A stretch of DNA of 10,000 nt, taken from assembly GCF_020217025.1 (NCBI RefSeq), contig NZ_JAIWOF010000046.1:1-10000 (forward strand), in the 5' to 3' direction. A program made the position numbers and the translations under genes. Every line of letters begins with the position of its first letter. The first letter of the stretch is position 1. The notes under the pieces are model-generated. The model was given only the letters and a program-made list of their open reading frames with translations, was not told the origin of the DNA and searched no databases. The stretch comes from Flavobacterium sp. (GTDB lineage: Bacteria > Bacteroidota > Bacteroidia > Flavobacteriales > Flavobacteriaceae). Below, in pieces: positions 1 to 7,087 of the stretch.

Positions 1-344
1 GAGAAGGAATAGGATCACAAGTTGATTTGAAACAAAAAGTTAGGTTAGGCGATATGGATTTAAGATTCATTTCTATTCTTCATAATGGATATATGACGAT
101 TTTTCTTAAAACGGGTATTCCAGGACTTTTGTTGCTTCTAGGTTCCATTTTATATTTTTTCAGAAAAAACATTTATGTTAATGAATTAGATAATAATATA
201 AATTTACTATTTATTGGAACTGGATTGTTTCTTTTAATTTCCTATTGGGTTTTCATGGGCTTTTATAATTTATTAGATTCTAAAACGTTACTAATTGGGT
301 TTTTATTTGCTTATAAAAATCAGTTAAGAAAAAATGCTCTTTAA
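1..344 (+). CDS. O-antigen polymerase/ligase-like membrane protein, C-terminal fragment (5' end outside window)
   Basis: This is the C-terminal part (about 113 residues) of an integral membrane protein; the reading frame is open from base 3 and has no stop before the left edge. The fragment starts with EGIGS and contains a polar loop ending in LHNGYMTIFLKTGIPG. That matches the pattern seen just before the last membrane helices of Wzy polymerases and WaaL/RfaL-type O-antigen ligases (a G-x-G segment, then H-N-x-Y, then a helix). Two or three hydrophobic segments follow (GIPGLLLLLGSILYFF, a helix around LLFIGTGLFLLISYWVF, and LLIGFLFAY). The family role is joining lipid-linked sugar repeat units, or moving finished glycan to an acceptor, on the periplasmic face of the inner membrane. 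The TTG at base 27 is not a credible start, because coding-like sequence continues upstream. The stop overlaps the next gene's ATG by one base (TAATG), suggesting one transcript. Polymerase and ligase cannot be told apart from this fragment. Confidence 0.75.
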   Translation, partial: EGIGSQVDLKQKVRLGDMDLRFISILHNGYMTIFLKTGIPGLLLLLGSILYFFRKNIYVNELDNNINLLFIGTGLFLLISYWVFMGFYNLLDSKTLLIGFLFAYKNQLRKNAL

Positions 345-1501
345 TGAAAAACATTCTTTTTATTCATCAGTCAGCAGAATTATATGGCTCCGATAAAACT
401 TTATTGTTGTTGCTGAAAAATTTAGACAAAAACAAGTTTAAGCCTATTGTTTTATTGCCTTTTGATGGTCCATTAAAAGAAGCCTTAGAAAATGAGAATA
501 TAGAAGTTGTAATTGCGCCAGTTTTAAAACTCTACAGAAAACTTTTTACTCCAAAAAATCTTATCGGATTTTTTAAAGACATAAAAGCAGCATTTAAAAT
601 TGTAAATAAATTGCATAAGAAATATCAATTTACGTTAATTTATTCGAATACATTAGCTGTTTTATTGGGGATTATGTTTGCATGGAAAAACAACATCAAA
701 CATTTGTGGCATGTACATGAAATAATTGAAAAGCCATCTCTTTTCAAAAAGGCATTTGTTGGTTTGTTGTCTTTAAAAAGTAATACACATATTGTATATA
801 ATTCTCAGGCAACAAAAGTTTTTTGGGAGTTAAACAAAAACATTATTAATAAAGGAGTTGTAATTTGGAATGGAATTGAAATAAATACTCCAGAAAGTAG
901 TACTTCTGAACTGTTTGATATAAGAAAAAATTTATTTTTGGCTCAGCCTAATGAGATAATTTTAGCATTAGTTGGAAGAATTAGCCGTTGGAAAGGTCAA
1001 ATGATTTTATTAGACGCTTTTAATAATTTAGTTCAAAAAAACGAAAATATAAAGTTAGTTTTTGTGGGAGCTCCACCACCTAATCAAGAAAAATTTCAAG
1101 AAGATTTAGAAGAAAGGATAGCTTCTTTCAAATTAAACGATAAGGTGTTGATAATTCCTTTTCAAAATGAAATTCATAAAATCTGGCAAGCAATTGATAT
1201 CGCGGTTGTTCCCTCTACTGAGCCAGAACCTTTTGGAATGGTTGCAATAGAAGCCATGTTGGCTCATAAACCTATTGTGGGTTCAAATCATGGTGGTTTA
1301 ACCGAAATAATAGAAAATAACGCAACAGGATTTTTGGTTACCCCAAATAGCGTACAAGATTTAGTAATTGCACTTGAGAAGCTTATTCAAAACGAATTGT
1401 TAAGAAAAGAAATGGGAGAAAAAGGATATTTAAGAGTAACTACAGCATTTTCTGTAGAGCAATACGTAGATTCTTTCGAGAAATTCTTTGAAAAAATATA
1501 G
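344..1501 (+). CDS. GT4-family glycosyltransferase
   Basis: This 385-residue protein is a full-length GT-B fold glycosyltransferase of family GT4, expected at the cytoplasmic face of the inner membrane. There it would add a sugar from a nucleotide donor to a lipid-linked polysaccharide intermediate. The N-terminal acceptor-side domain (about 1-180) begins MKNILFIHQS and includes a G-S-D loop near residue 15 and HVHE at 123-126. The linker carries WNGIE (175-179). The C-terminal donor-binding domain begins with GRISRWKGQ (211-219). It holds the family E-x7-E signature within EPEPFGMVAIEAM (293-305), followed by the G-G-L-T-E segment near 317-321. Its ATG overlaps the upstream stop by one base. 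A gap of 85 bases with a candidate promoter follows, so this gene may end a transcription unit, although I see no convincing terminator in the gap. The sugar and linkage cannot be read from the sequence. Confidence 0.9.
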   Translation: MKNILFIHQSAELYGSDKTLLLLLKNLDKNKFKPIVLLPFDGPLKEALENENIEVVIAPVLKLYRKLFTPKNLIGFFKDIKAAFKIVNKLHKKYQFTLIYSNTLAVLLGIMFAWKNNIKHLWHVHEIIEKPSLFKKAFVGLLSLKSNTHIVYNSQATKVFWELNKNIINKGVVIWNGIEINTPESSTSELFDIRKNLFLAQPNEIILALVGRISRWKGQMILLDAFNNLVQKNENIKLVFVGAPPPNQEKFQEDLEERIASFKLNDKVLIIPFQNEIHKIWQAIDIAVVPSTEPEPFGMVAIEAMLAHKPIVGSNHGGLTEIIENNATGFLVTPNSVQDLVIALEKLIQNELLRKEMGEKGYLRVTTAFSVEQYVDSFEKFFEKI

Positions 1502-1559
1502 ATTATTAACTTTAAATTACCTTTCATAAACTTTCTTACTAATATTATTCTAAAATAGT

Positions 1560-1567
1560 TACTTTTG
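1560..1567 (+). promoter_or_regulatory. Candidate Bacteroidota-type -7 promoter box upstream of the DUF1972 glycosyltransferase
   Basis: TACTTTTG at this position fits the Bacteroidota -7 consensus TAnnTTTG and ends 19 bases before the ATG at 1587. It lies in the only sizeable gap (85 bases) within the polysaccharide gene cluster. No clear -33 TTG/TTTG element is present at the usual distance; the region around 1531-1540 is only TTTC-like. The same octamer precedes both genes flanking the divergent gap near 8450. This would be an internal promoter driving the five genes from 1587 to 7087. Confidence 0.5.
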
Positions 1568-1586
1568 AAAAAAATATTCTTTTTTA

Positions 1587-2696
1587 ATGAAGATTGCTAT
1601 TTTAGGAACTCGAGGAGTACCCAATTATTACGGAGGGTTTGAACAGTTTGCCGAATTTTTTTCTGTTTATTTAGCCGAAAAAGGACATGAGGTTTACTGC
1701 TACAATTCGCATAATCATCCCTATCAAGAAAAAACATTTCACGGCGTACACATTTTGCATCAACACGATCCAGAGTACAAATACGGTACTTTTGGGCAAT
1801 TTATATATGATTACAATTGTATAATGGATGCCCGTAAAAGAGATTTTGATATCATTCTACAACTTGGTTATACCAGTAATTCGATTTGGTTTTTTCTAAT
1901 GCCTAAAAAACCAATTAATATCATTAATATGGATGGTTTAGAATGGAAGCGCTCTAAATATTCATGGTCAGTTCAAAAGTTTTTAAAAGTTGCGGAATGG
2001 TTGGCTGCCAAATCAGGGGATTATTTAGTAGCGGATTCTTTAGGAATTCAATCTTTTTTAATGAAAACCTATAAAAAAGAGTCTACTTACATCGCCTATG
2101 GAGCTCATTTGTTTGATACACCAAATGAAAATATTCTTCAAGAATATCAAGTAGAAAAAGGCAATTATAATATGGTTATGGCGCGTTTTGAACCTGAAAA
2201 CAATTTAGACATGGTGCTGGAAGGAGTAGCGTTAAATAAAGAAGATCAAACGCCTATTTTGGTTATTGGAAAACATGAAACTAAATATGGAGCTTATTTA
2301 AAAAACAAGTTTAAAGACCATGCAAATATTCGTTTTATAGGAGGTATTTATAATTTAGAGCATCTAAATAATTTAAGATATTTTAGTAATTTATACTTTC
2401 ATGGTCATAGTGTTGGTGGAACAAACCCATCATTGTTAGAGGCAATGGCTTCTCAGGCCTTAGTAATTGCTCATAATAACGATTTTAATAAAGGGGTGCT
2501 AAAAGAAAATGCGTATTACTTTTCAAACCCATCAGAGGTTAAAAAAATCTTAAATACTGTCAAAAAAAGTGATAACTTGCACTTTATAAAAAACAATTAT
2601 CAGGCAATTGCAAACGACTTTAATTGGGAAAAAATAAATGGCGATTATTTACAACTCTTTGAAAAATGTATGGAACAATCTACTAAACGAAAGTAA
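1587..2696 (+). CDS. DUF1972-domain glycosyltransferase (rhamnosyltransferase-like)
   Basis: This 369-residue protein belongs to the DUF1972 group of GT4-like glycosyltransferases, which includes the pneumococcal capsule rhamnosyltransferase Cps2T. The N-terminal hallmark GTRGVPNYYGGFEQFAE is at 7-23, with SHNH at 41-44 and the conserved NMDGLEWKRSK at 114-124. The C-terminal GT-B half has MARFEPENN (198-206) and GHSVGGTNPSLLEAMA (273-288). In the latter, the late glutamate of the usual E-x7-E is kept, but the first position is replaced by a G-H-S-V-G-G loop, as expected for this group. It would act on the cytoplasmic side of the inner membrane, adding a deoxyhexose or other sugar to the repeat unit. 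Rhamnose is a guess from family members; no dTDP-rhamnose genes are in this window. Its 3' end overlaps the next gene by 59 bases. The start is the first ATG after the candidate promoter and places GTRG at the expected distance from the N-terminus. Confidence 0.9.
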   Translation: MKIAILGTRGVPNYYGGFEQFAEFFSVYLAEKGHEVYCYNSHNHPYQEKTFHGVHILHQHDPEYKYGTFGQFIYDYNCIMDARKRDFDIILQLGYTSNSIWFFLMPKKPINIINMDGLEWKRSKYSWSVQKFLKVAEWLAAKSGDYLVADSLGIQSFLMKTYKKESTYIAYGAHLFDTPNENILQEYQVEKGNYNMVMARFEPENNLDMVLEGVALNKEDQTPILVIGKHETKYGAYLKNKFKDHANIRFIGGIYNLEHLNNLRYFSNLYFHGHSVGGTNPSLLEAMASQALVIAHNNDFNKGVLKENAYYFSNPSEVKKILNTVKKSDNLHFIKNNYQAIANDFNWEKINGDYLQLFEKCMEQSTKRK

Positions 2697-3990
2697 AACG
2701 AACATTTCTTTTTTGCCGTTAGTTTTACTAATGATAAGTATTCCATTAAATCTAGGAATTAATAATGTTTTTTTAGTAGTATTTGTTGTTTCGATTTTAA
2801 TGAATAAAAACAAATCAAAACTTAGTTTTTCTTTAGTTTTGATGTTGCCAATTGTCCTTTTTTTATGGATGGGATTGTCTTATTTTTGGTCAATAGATCC
2901 CTCAAGAACAATTAATGCTATTCCAAAGGAAATAACGTTATTAATCATCCCTTTATCTTTCTCATTTTTTTTAATTTCAAAAAGTCAAAAGCAGACATCG
3001 ATTCGTATTTATAGTTTTGCTATGGTATTTTTTGTAGTGTATTATTTAGTAAGGGCAATTATTAGATATGCAATTACACAAGATAGTAAAGTTTTCTTTT
3101 ATCATGGCGAAAACGATGATGATTATGGTTTGGTGCCTAAATTGTTAAATGCAATTCATTTTTCTGTATTTGTTGCAATCGCTTTTTTTTATTTTTTCAC
3201 ACAAGAGGTTAAAACAAAATTAAATATTGGATTATCATTATTGCTTTTTGGGTTTATTGTTTTATTATCGTCAAAAAATATAATTTTGGTCTTAATTATT
3301 TTGATTGCTATTTATCTTCTGTTTTATTCCAAAATAGCTAATAAAATGAGGTTGAGAAATCTAATAGTATTGTTAACTATTTTAGGCTTAGCACTTTCTT
3401 TTGGAAAAATAAAAGAGCGTTTTGAAGCTGAATTTCAACAAAATACAGCAAAAAGTTTATCTCATAATGTTGTTAAAAGAAGTGTTCAAAGCGTTCATAA
3501 CATAAGTATTTACGAAGCTTGGAATAATAAAAAATTCTATCCTAATGCCTTTTTTCCAGGTACTGCTTTTCGGGTGTATCAAGCCCGATTGTTTTTCGAA
3601 TTTTTAGAAGAAGAACCTATTTTTTGGAAAGGATTTGGATTAAATGCCTCATTAGTTAAAATAGAAGAGAAAGGAAAAAAATATGATGTTTTTTTAGGAG
3701 ATGAAAAAACAGAAGGCTACCAGATGAAAAACTTTCACAATCAGTACATCCAAAATTTTGCAGAGCTTGGAGTAATTGGATTTGTTTTGCTAATTCTAAT
3801 TTTAGGACTGAACTTAAAAAATGCCTTTAAAAGTAAAGATTTTATACATATTGCTTTTGCAATTCTAATGATAAGCTTATTTTTGACAGAATCTTTCTTG
3901 TGGAGACAAAGAGGAATGGTGTTTTTTGCACTATTCTATTGTCTTTTTAATCATAAAGATGCGTTAATACCATTGAAATCAAAATCATGA
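2638..3990 (+). CDS. O-antigen ligase/polymerase (Wzy/WaaL-like) membrane protein
   Basis: This 450-residue integral membrane protein has about twelve hydrophobic segments, roughly at 25-38, 41-54, 63-82, 99-115, 122-140, 169-187, 194-211, 214-230, 240-255, 376-394, 402-418 and 426-438. A large soluble loop of about 120 residues (256-375) sits before the last three helices, which is the Wzy_C/WaaL architecture. [12 protein letters not shown] (79-90) and FHNQYIQ (366-372) are typical family patches; the loop also holds [10 protein letters not shown] (311-320), whose arginine is a candidate functional residue. The protein would polymerise repeat units or ligate glycan to a lipid or protein acceptor in the periplasm. 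A stop codon directly precedes ATG 2638 in frame. The next in-frame ATG (2731) would delete the first helix, so 2638 is preferred despite the 59-base overlap with the upstream gene. Its stop overlaps the next ATG in an ATGA junction. Ligase versus polymerase remains open. Confidence 0.87.
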   Translation: MAIIYNSLKNVWNNLLNESKTNISFLPLVLLMISIPLNLGINNVFLVVFVVSILMNKNKSKLSFSLVLMLPIVLFLWMGLSYFWSIDPSRTINAIPKEITLLIIPLSFSFFLISKSQKQTSIRIYSFAMVFFVVYYLVRAIIRYAITQDSKVFFYHGENDDDYGLVPKLLNAIHFSVFVAIAFFYFFTQEVKTKLNIGLSLLLFGFIVLLSSKNIILVLIILIAIYLLFYSKIANKMRLRNLIVLLTILGLALSFGKIKERFEAEFQQNTAKSLSHNVVKRSVQSVHNISIYEAWNNKKFYPNAFFPGTAFRVYQARLFFEFLEEEPIFWKGFGLNASLVKIEEKGKKYDVFLGDEKTEGYQMKNFHNQYIQNFAELGVIGFVLLILILGLNLKNAFKSKDFIHIAFAILMISLFLTESFLWRQRGMVFFALFYCLFNHKDALIPLKSKS

Positions 3991-4970
3991 AAAGAATATT
4001 AATAACAGGTGCGGCTGGGTTTTTAGGCTCCCATCTTTGCGATAGGTTCATAAAAGAAGGTTATTTTGTTATCGGAATGGATAACTTAATTACGGGAGAT
4101 TTAAAAAATATAGAGCATCTTTTTAAAGATAAAAATTTCGAATTTTATCATCATGATATTACCAAATTTGTTCATGTTCCAGGTAAATTAGATTATATTT
4201 TGCATTTTGCTTCACCAGCAAGTCCAATCGATTATTTAAAAATTCCAATCCAAACCTTAAAAGTTGGCTCGTTAGGAACACATAATTTATTAGGTTTAGC
4301 TCGTGTAAAAAAAGCAAGAATTTTAATTGCTTCCACTTCTGAAGTTTACGGCGATCCATTGGTTCATCCACAAACAGAAGAATATTATGGAAATGTAAAT
4401 ACCATTGGCCCAAGAGGTGTTTACGATGAAGCTAAGCGTTTTCAAGAATCTATAACCATGGCATATCATACATTTCATGGAGTAGAAACTAGAATTGTTA
4501 GAATTTTTAACACATATGGACCAAGAATGCGATTAAATGATGGTCGTGTAATTCCTGCCTTTATTGGACAAGCACTACGTGGTGAAGATTTAACTATTTT
4601 TGGAGATGGAAGTCAAACGCGTTCTTTTTGTTATGTAGATGATCAAGTAGAAGGTATTTTTAGATTATTACATTCCGATTATCATTTGCCAGTAAATATT
4701 GGGAATCCTGATGAAATTACTATTAAAGAATTTGCTGAAGAAATCATCAAATTAACAGGAACTAATCAAAAAGTAGTTTACCTTCCTTTACCAGTAAACG
4801 ACCCGATGCAACGTCAACCAGATACCACAAAAGCAAAAGAAATTCTGGGATGGGAAGCAAAAATTTCAAGATCAGAAGGCATGAAAATTACGTATGATTA
4901 TTTTAAAACACTTTCTTCTGAAGAATTATTAAAAGAAGAACACAAAGATTTTTCAAAGTTTATTTACTAA
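3987..4970 (+). CDS. uxs: UDP-glucuronate decarboxylase (UDP-xylose synthase type)
   Basis: This 327-residue extended short-chain dehydrogenase/reductase converts UDP-glucuronate to UDP-xylose (via UDP-4-keto-arabinose) with bound NAD, in the cytoplasm. The Rossmann nucleotide-binding motif TGAAGFLG is at 7-14, and DNLITG at 32-37 follows the second strand. The UXS-specific stretch [11 protein letters not shown] is at 73-83, then [17 protein letters not shown] (89-105). The catalytic set is ASTSEVYG (115-122) plus Tyr146 and Lys150 in [16 protein letters not shown] matches the UXS pattern rather than that of dTDP-glucose 4,6-dehydratases. Arg212 in TRSFCYVDD aligns by eye with the decarboxylation arginine known in the ArnA decarboxylase domain; that is inference. 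Length suits a soluble bacterial UXS. It overlaps the upstream gene by 4 bases and lies 3 bases before the next, so co-translation is likely. It implies a xylose- or pentose-containing glycan, with UDP-glucuronate made by a dehydrogenase outside this window. Confidence 0.88.
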   Translation: MKRILITGAAGFLGSHLCDRFIKEGYFVIGMDNLITGDLKNIEHLFKDKNFEFYHHDITKFVHVPGKLDYILHFASPASPIDYLKIPIQTLKVGSLGTHNLLGLARVKKARILIASTSEVYGDPLVHPQTEEYYGNVNTIGPRGVYDEAKRFQESITMAYHTFHGVETRIVRIFNTYGPRMRLNDGRVIPAFIGQALRGEDLTIFGDGSQTRSFCYVDDQVEGIFRLLHSDYHLPVNIGNPDEITIKEFAEEIIKLTGTNQKVVYLPLPVNDPMQRQPDTTKAKEILGWEAKISRSEGMKITYDYFKTLSSEELLKEEHKDFSKFIY

Positions 4971-4973
4971 ACA

Positions 4974-6332
4974 ATGCAAAAAGGAAGGTATTCAAAATAT
5001 ATTAGACCAATAAGTATATTCACAGATTTATTTTTAATTATTGTGCTAATCCCTTTTTTTTATAAAGGGTTGAATATTAATTTTATCTTTTTTGGTATTT
5101 ATCTTGCTTTTATTTGGATTATTATTTCGTTTTTTTCAAGATTTTATGAAGTTTATAGGTTTACTACTCCTGTTGAAATATTGACAAAAATTGCAAAACA
5201 AAGTGTGATTTTTATACTCTTAATTATAGCTTATTTCCCGTTTAATAAAGAGTTTGTTTTTAGCGGAAAAGCCATTGCTCTCTATTCAATTAGTTTATTT
5301 TCTGTTATAATTTTAATTAAGAGTTTGTTTTTTTATTATCTGAAAAAATACAGAATAGTAACGGGTAATAATTTTAGAAATGCAATAATTATTGGTTATA
5401 CAAATGAAGCTTTAGATTTAAAAAAAATCTTTGATGAAAGACCTGATTATGGTTATCGTTTCAAAGGGTTTTTTTCAGATAAGAAAGTAAATGAAAACAT
5501 TGAAGGAAAAATAGCTAGCATTAAAGCATATTGTATTGAAAATAAAATAGACGAGATTTATTGTTCTTTAAATGAAATTTCAGATGAAAAACTAAAAGAT
5601 TTGGTTGAATTTGGTGATAATAATAGTATCGTTGTTAAGTTTATTCCTGATTCCAAAGCTATTTTTTCAAAGAATCTTAAAATCGATTATTACGAACTTT
5701 TTCCTGTGTTATCGCTTCAAAAAACAGCGCTACACGATCCTTTAATAAAAAACTTTAAAAGAGGATTTGATTTTATATTTTCTCTATTTGTAATTATTTT
5801 AGTTTTATCATGGTTAACGCCTTTAATGGCCTTATTAATAAAATTAGAATCTAGAGGACCTGTTTTTTTTAAACAAAGCAGACCAGGATTAGATGAGCAA
5901 GAATTTCTGTGTTATAAATTTAGATCAATGCAAGTTAATGTTACAACAGAAAAAGAAGCATCGAGAAATGATCCTAGAGTAACTCGTATAGGTCGTTTTA
6001 TTAGAAAAACCAGTATCGATGAATTACCACAGTTTTTTAATGTTTTATTAGGCGATATGTCAGTTGTAGGGCCAAGACCTCATTTGTGGTCTCAGAATAA
6101 AAACTATGGAAATCGAATAAAAAAATATATGGTGCGCCATTATGTTAAACCAGGAATTACAGGTTTGGCACAAGTAAAAGGATGTAGAGGTGAGATAGAA
6201 ACCGATAATGATATGATAAATCGAATAAAATACGATGTTTACTACATAGAAAATTGGTCTTTGTTGATGGACATTAAGATTATTATTCAAACGGTAGTTA
6301 ATATTTTTAAAGGAGAGGAAAAAGCCTACTGA
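4974..6332 (+). CDS. Undecaprenyl-phosphate sugar phosphotransferase (exopolysaccharide polyprenyl glycosylphosphotransferase)
   Basis: This 452-residue polyisoprenyl-phosphate hexose-1-phosphate transferase (WcaJ/WbaP type) would start repeat-unit assembly by moving a sugar-1-phosphate from a UDP-sugar to undecaprenyl phosphate. Four N-terminal hydrophobic segments lie near 13-30, 36-55, 77-90 and 100-122. A CoA-binding-like cytosolic domain covers about 135-250. A re-entrant hydrophobic segment (265-290) leads into the catalytic bacterial sugar transferase domain. Key motifs there are KLESRGPVFFKQ (290-301), YKFRSM (314-319), TSIDELPQFFNV (346-357, with the Asp349-Glu350 pair), GDMSVVGPRP (360-369) and KPGITGLAQVKGCRGE (392-407). 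The large N-terminal half is the usual form in enzymes that use UDP-glucose or UDP-galactose, but the substrate is not certain. It starts 3 bases after the decarboxylase stop, and its own stop shares one base with the next ATG (TGATG), so it is translationally linked to both neighbours. Confidence 0.93.
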   Translation: MQKGRYSKYIRPISIFTDLFLIIVLIPFFYKGLNINFIFFGIYLAFIWIIISFFSRFYEVYRFTTPVEILTKIAKQSVIFILLIIAYFPFNKEFVFSGKAIALYSISLFSVIILIKSLFFYYLKKYRIVTGNNFRNAIIIGYTNEALDLKKIFDERPDYGYRFKGFFSDKKVNENIEGKIASIKAYCIENKIDEIYCSLNEISDEKLKDLVEFGDNNSIVVKFIPDSKAIFSKNLKIDYYELFPVLSLQKTALHDPLIKNFKRGFDFIFSLFVIILVLSWLTPLMALLIKLESRGPVFFKQSRPGLDEQEFLCYKFRSMQVNVTTEKEASRNDPRVTRIGRFIRKTSIDELPQFFNVLLGDMSVVGPRPHLWSQNKNYGNRIKKYMVRHYVKPGITGLAQVKGCRGEIETDNDMINRIKYDVYYIENWSLLMDIKIIIQTVVNIFKGEEKAY

Positions 6333-7087
6333 TGAATCATGCTTTAGTTTCCATAATTACGCCATCCTACAATTCTGCAAAATTTATTGCTGAAACCATT
6401 CAATCGGTACAAAATCAAACTTATCAAAACTGGGAAATGATTGTTGTTGATGATGGTTCTTCGGATGAAACAGAAACTGTGGTTTTATCTATGATCGAAA
6501 ACGACAACCGTATCCAATTTCATAAATTAACCCAAAATTCTGGACCGGCAGTGGCTCGAAATACCGGAATTGAAAAAGCGTCTGGAGCTTATATGACGTT
6601 TATTGATGCCGATGATATTTGGTTCCCAACATTCATCGAAAACAACATCAAAACGATTCAAGAAACTGGAATTCCATTTGTGTTTTCGTCTTACAAAAGA
6701 GCCAATGAACAATTAGAATTTGTGTATTCTGATTTTATTGTGCCACACAAAGTTTCGTATACCGATATTTTAAAATCCAATTCCATAAGTTGTTTAACGG
6801 CATTTTTAGATATTAAAAAGTTAAGTAAAAAATACATGCCACTTATCCGAAAACGTCAAGACATGGGATTGTGGTTGAACTATTTAAAAGTAATTCCTTT
6901 CGCTCACGGAATCCAAGAAACACAAGCAATTTACCGAATCAGAGAAAATTCACTTTCTAGAAAAAAATTGGATTTAATTAAATACCAATGGCAATTTTAC
7001 AGAGAAGTTGAGAAATTGAATGTCTTTCAATCCGCATATTACATGTTACATTGGATGTATCGCGGTTTTATGAAATATAGAAACTAA
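6332..7087 (+). CDS. GT2-family glycosyltransferase
   Basis: This 251-residue GT-A fold glycosyltransferase of family GT2 would add a sugar to the lipid-linked intermediate at the cytoplasmic membrane face. It begins VSIITPSYNSAKFI (6-19) and has VVDDGSSDET (38-47), SGPAVARNTGI (70-80), and the metal-binding DXD-type motif IDADD (91-95). RKRQDMGLWL (173-182) stands where the catalytic-base ED motif usually lies; the aspartate at 177 is kept and glutamine replaces glutamate. YRIRENSLSRKK (201-212) completes the domain. The overall pattern resembles TuaG-like enzymes of teichuronic acid loci. The C-terminal tail (215-251) is short and basic, with aromatic residues that could touch the membrane. 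A purine-rich AGGAGAGG at 6311-6318 lies 13 bases before the ATG, slightly far for a ribosome site. This is the last plus-strand polysaccharide gene; its stop overlaps the stop of the convergent PaaK-like gene by 4 bases. Confidence 0.92.
   Translation: MNHALVSIITPSYNSAKFIAETIQSVQNQTYQNWEMIVVDDGSSDETETVVLSMIENDNRIQFHKLTQNSGPAVARNTGIEKASGAYMTFIDADDIWFPTFIENNIKTIQETGIPFVFSSYKRANEQLEFVYSDFIVPHKVSYTDILKSNSISCLTAFLDIKKLSKKYMPLIRKRQDMGLWLNYLKVIPFAHGIQETQAIYRIRENSLSRKKLDLIKYQWQFYREVEKLNVFQSAYYMLHWMYRGFMKYRN

Noticed and set aside
27..344. Short gene starting at TTG 27
   Set aside because: The frame is open to the left edge and the upstream codons (EGIGSQVD) continue the family-like pattern, so this is a truncated gene and not a small one.
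1502..1586. Terminator after the GT4 gene
   Set aside because: The gap is AT-rich, but I found no stem of useful length followed by a T-run; only the promoter-like octamer stands out.
1787..1794. TACTTTTG promoter-like octamer inside the DUF1972 gene
   Set aside because: It lies within coding sequence (Gly-Thr-Phe-Gly codons), with no gene start nearby on the same strand.
4159..4413. Minus-strand open frames within the decarboxylase (4159-4413), phosphotransferase (6060-6290) and GT2 gene (6527-6712)
   Set aside because: They are fully nested in well-supported genes and their proteins have no recognisable motif; they are antisense shadows.
3987..4970. dTDP-glucose 4,6-dehydratase as the identity of the SDR enzyme
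   Set aside because: The [11 protein letters not shown] stretch and [11 protein letters not shown] around the catalytic tyrosine match the UDP-glucuronate decarboxylase group, and no rml-type neighbours are present.
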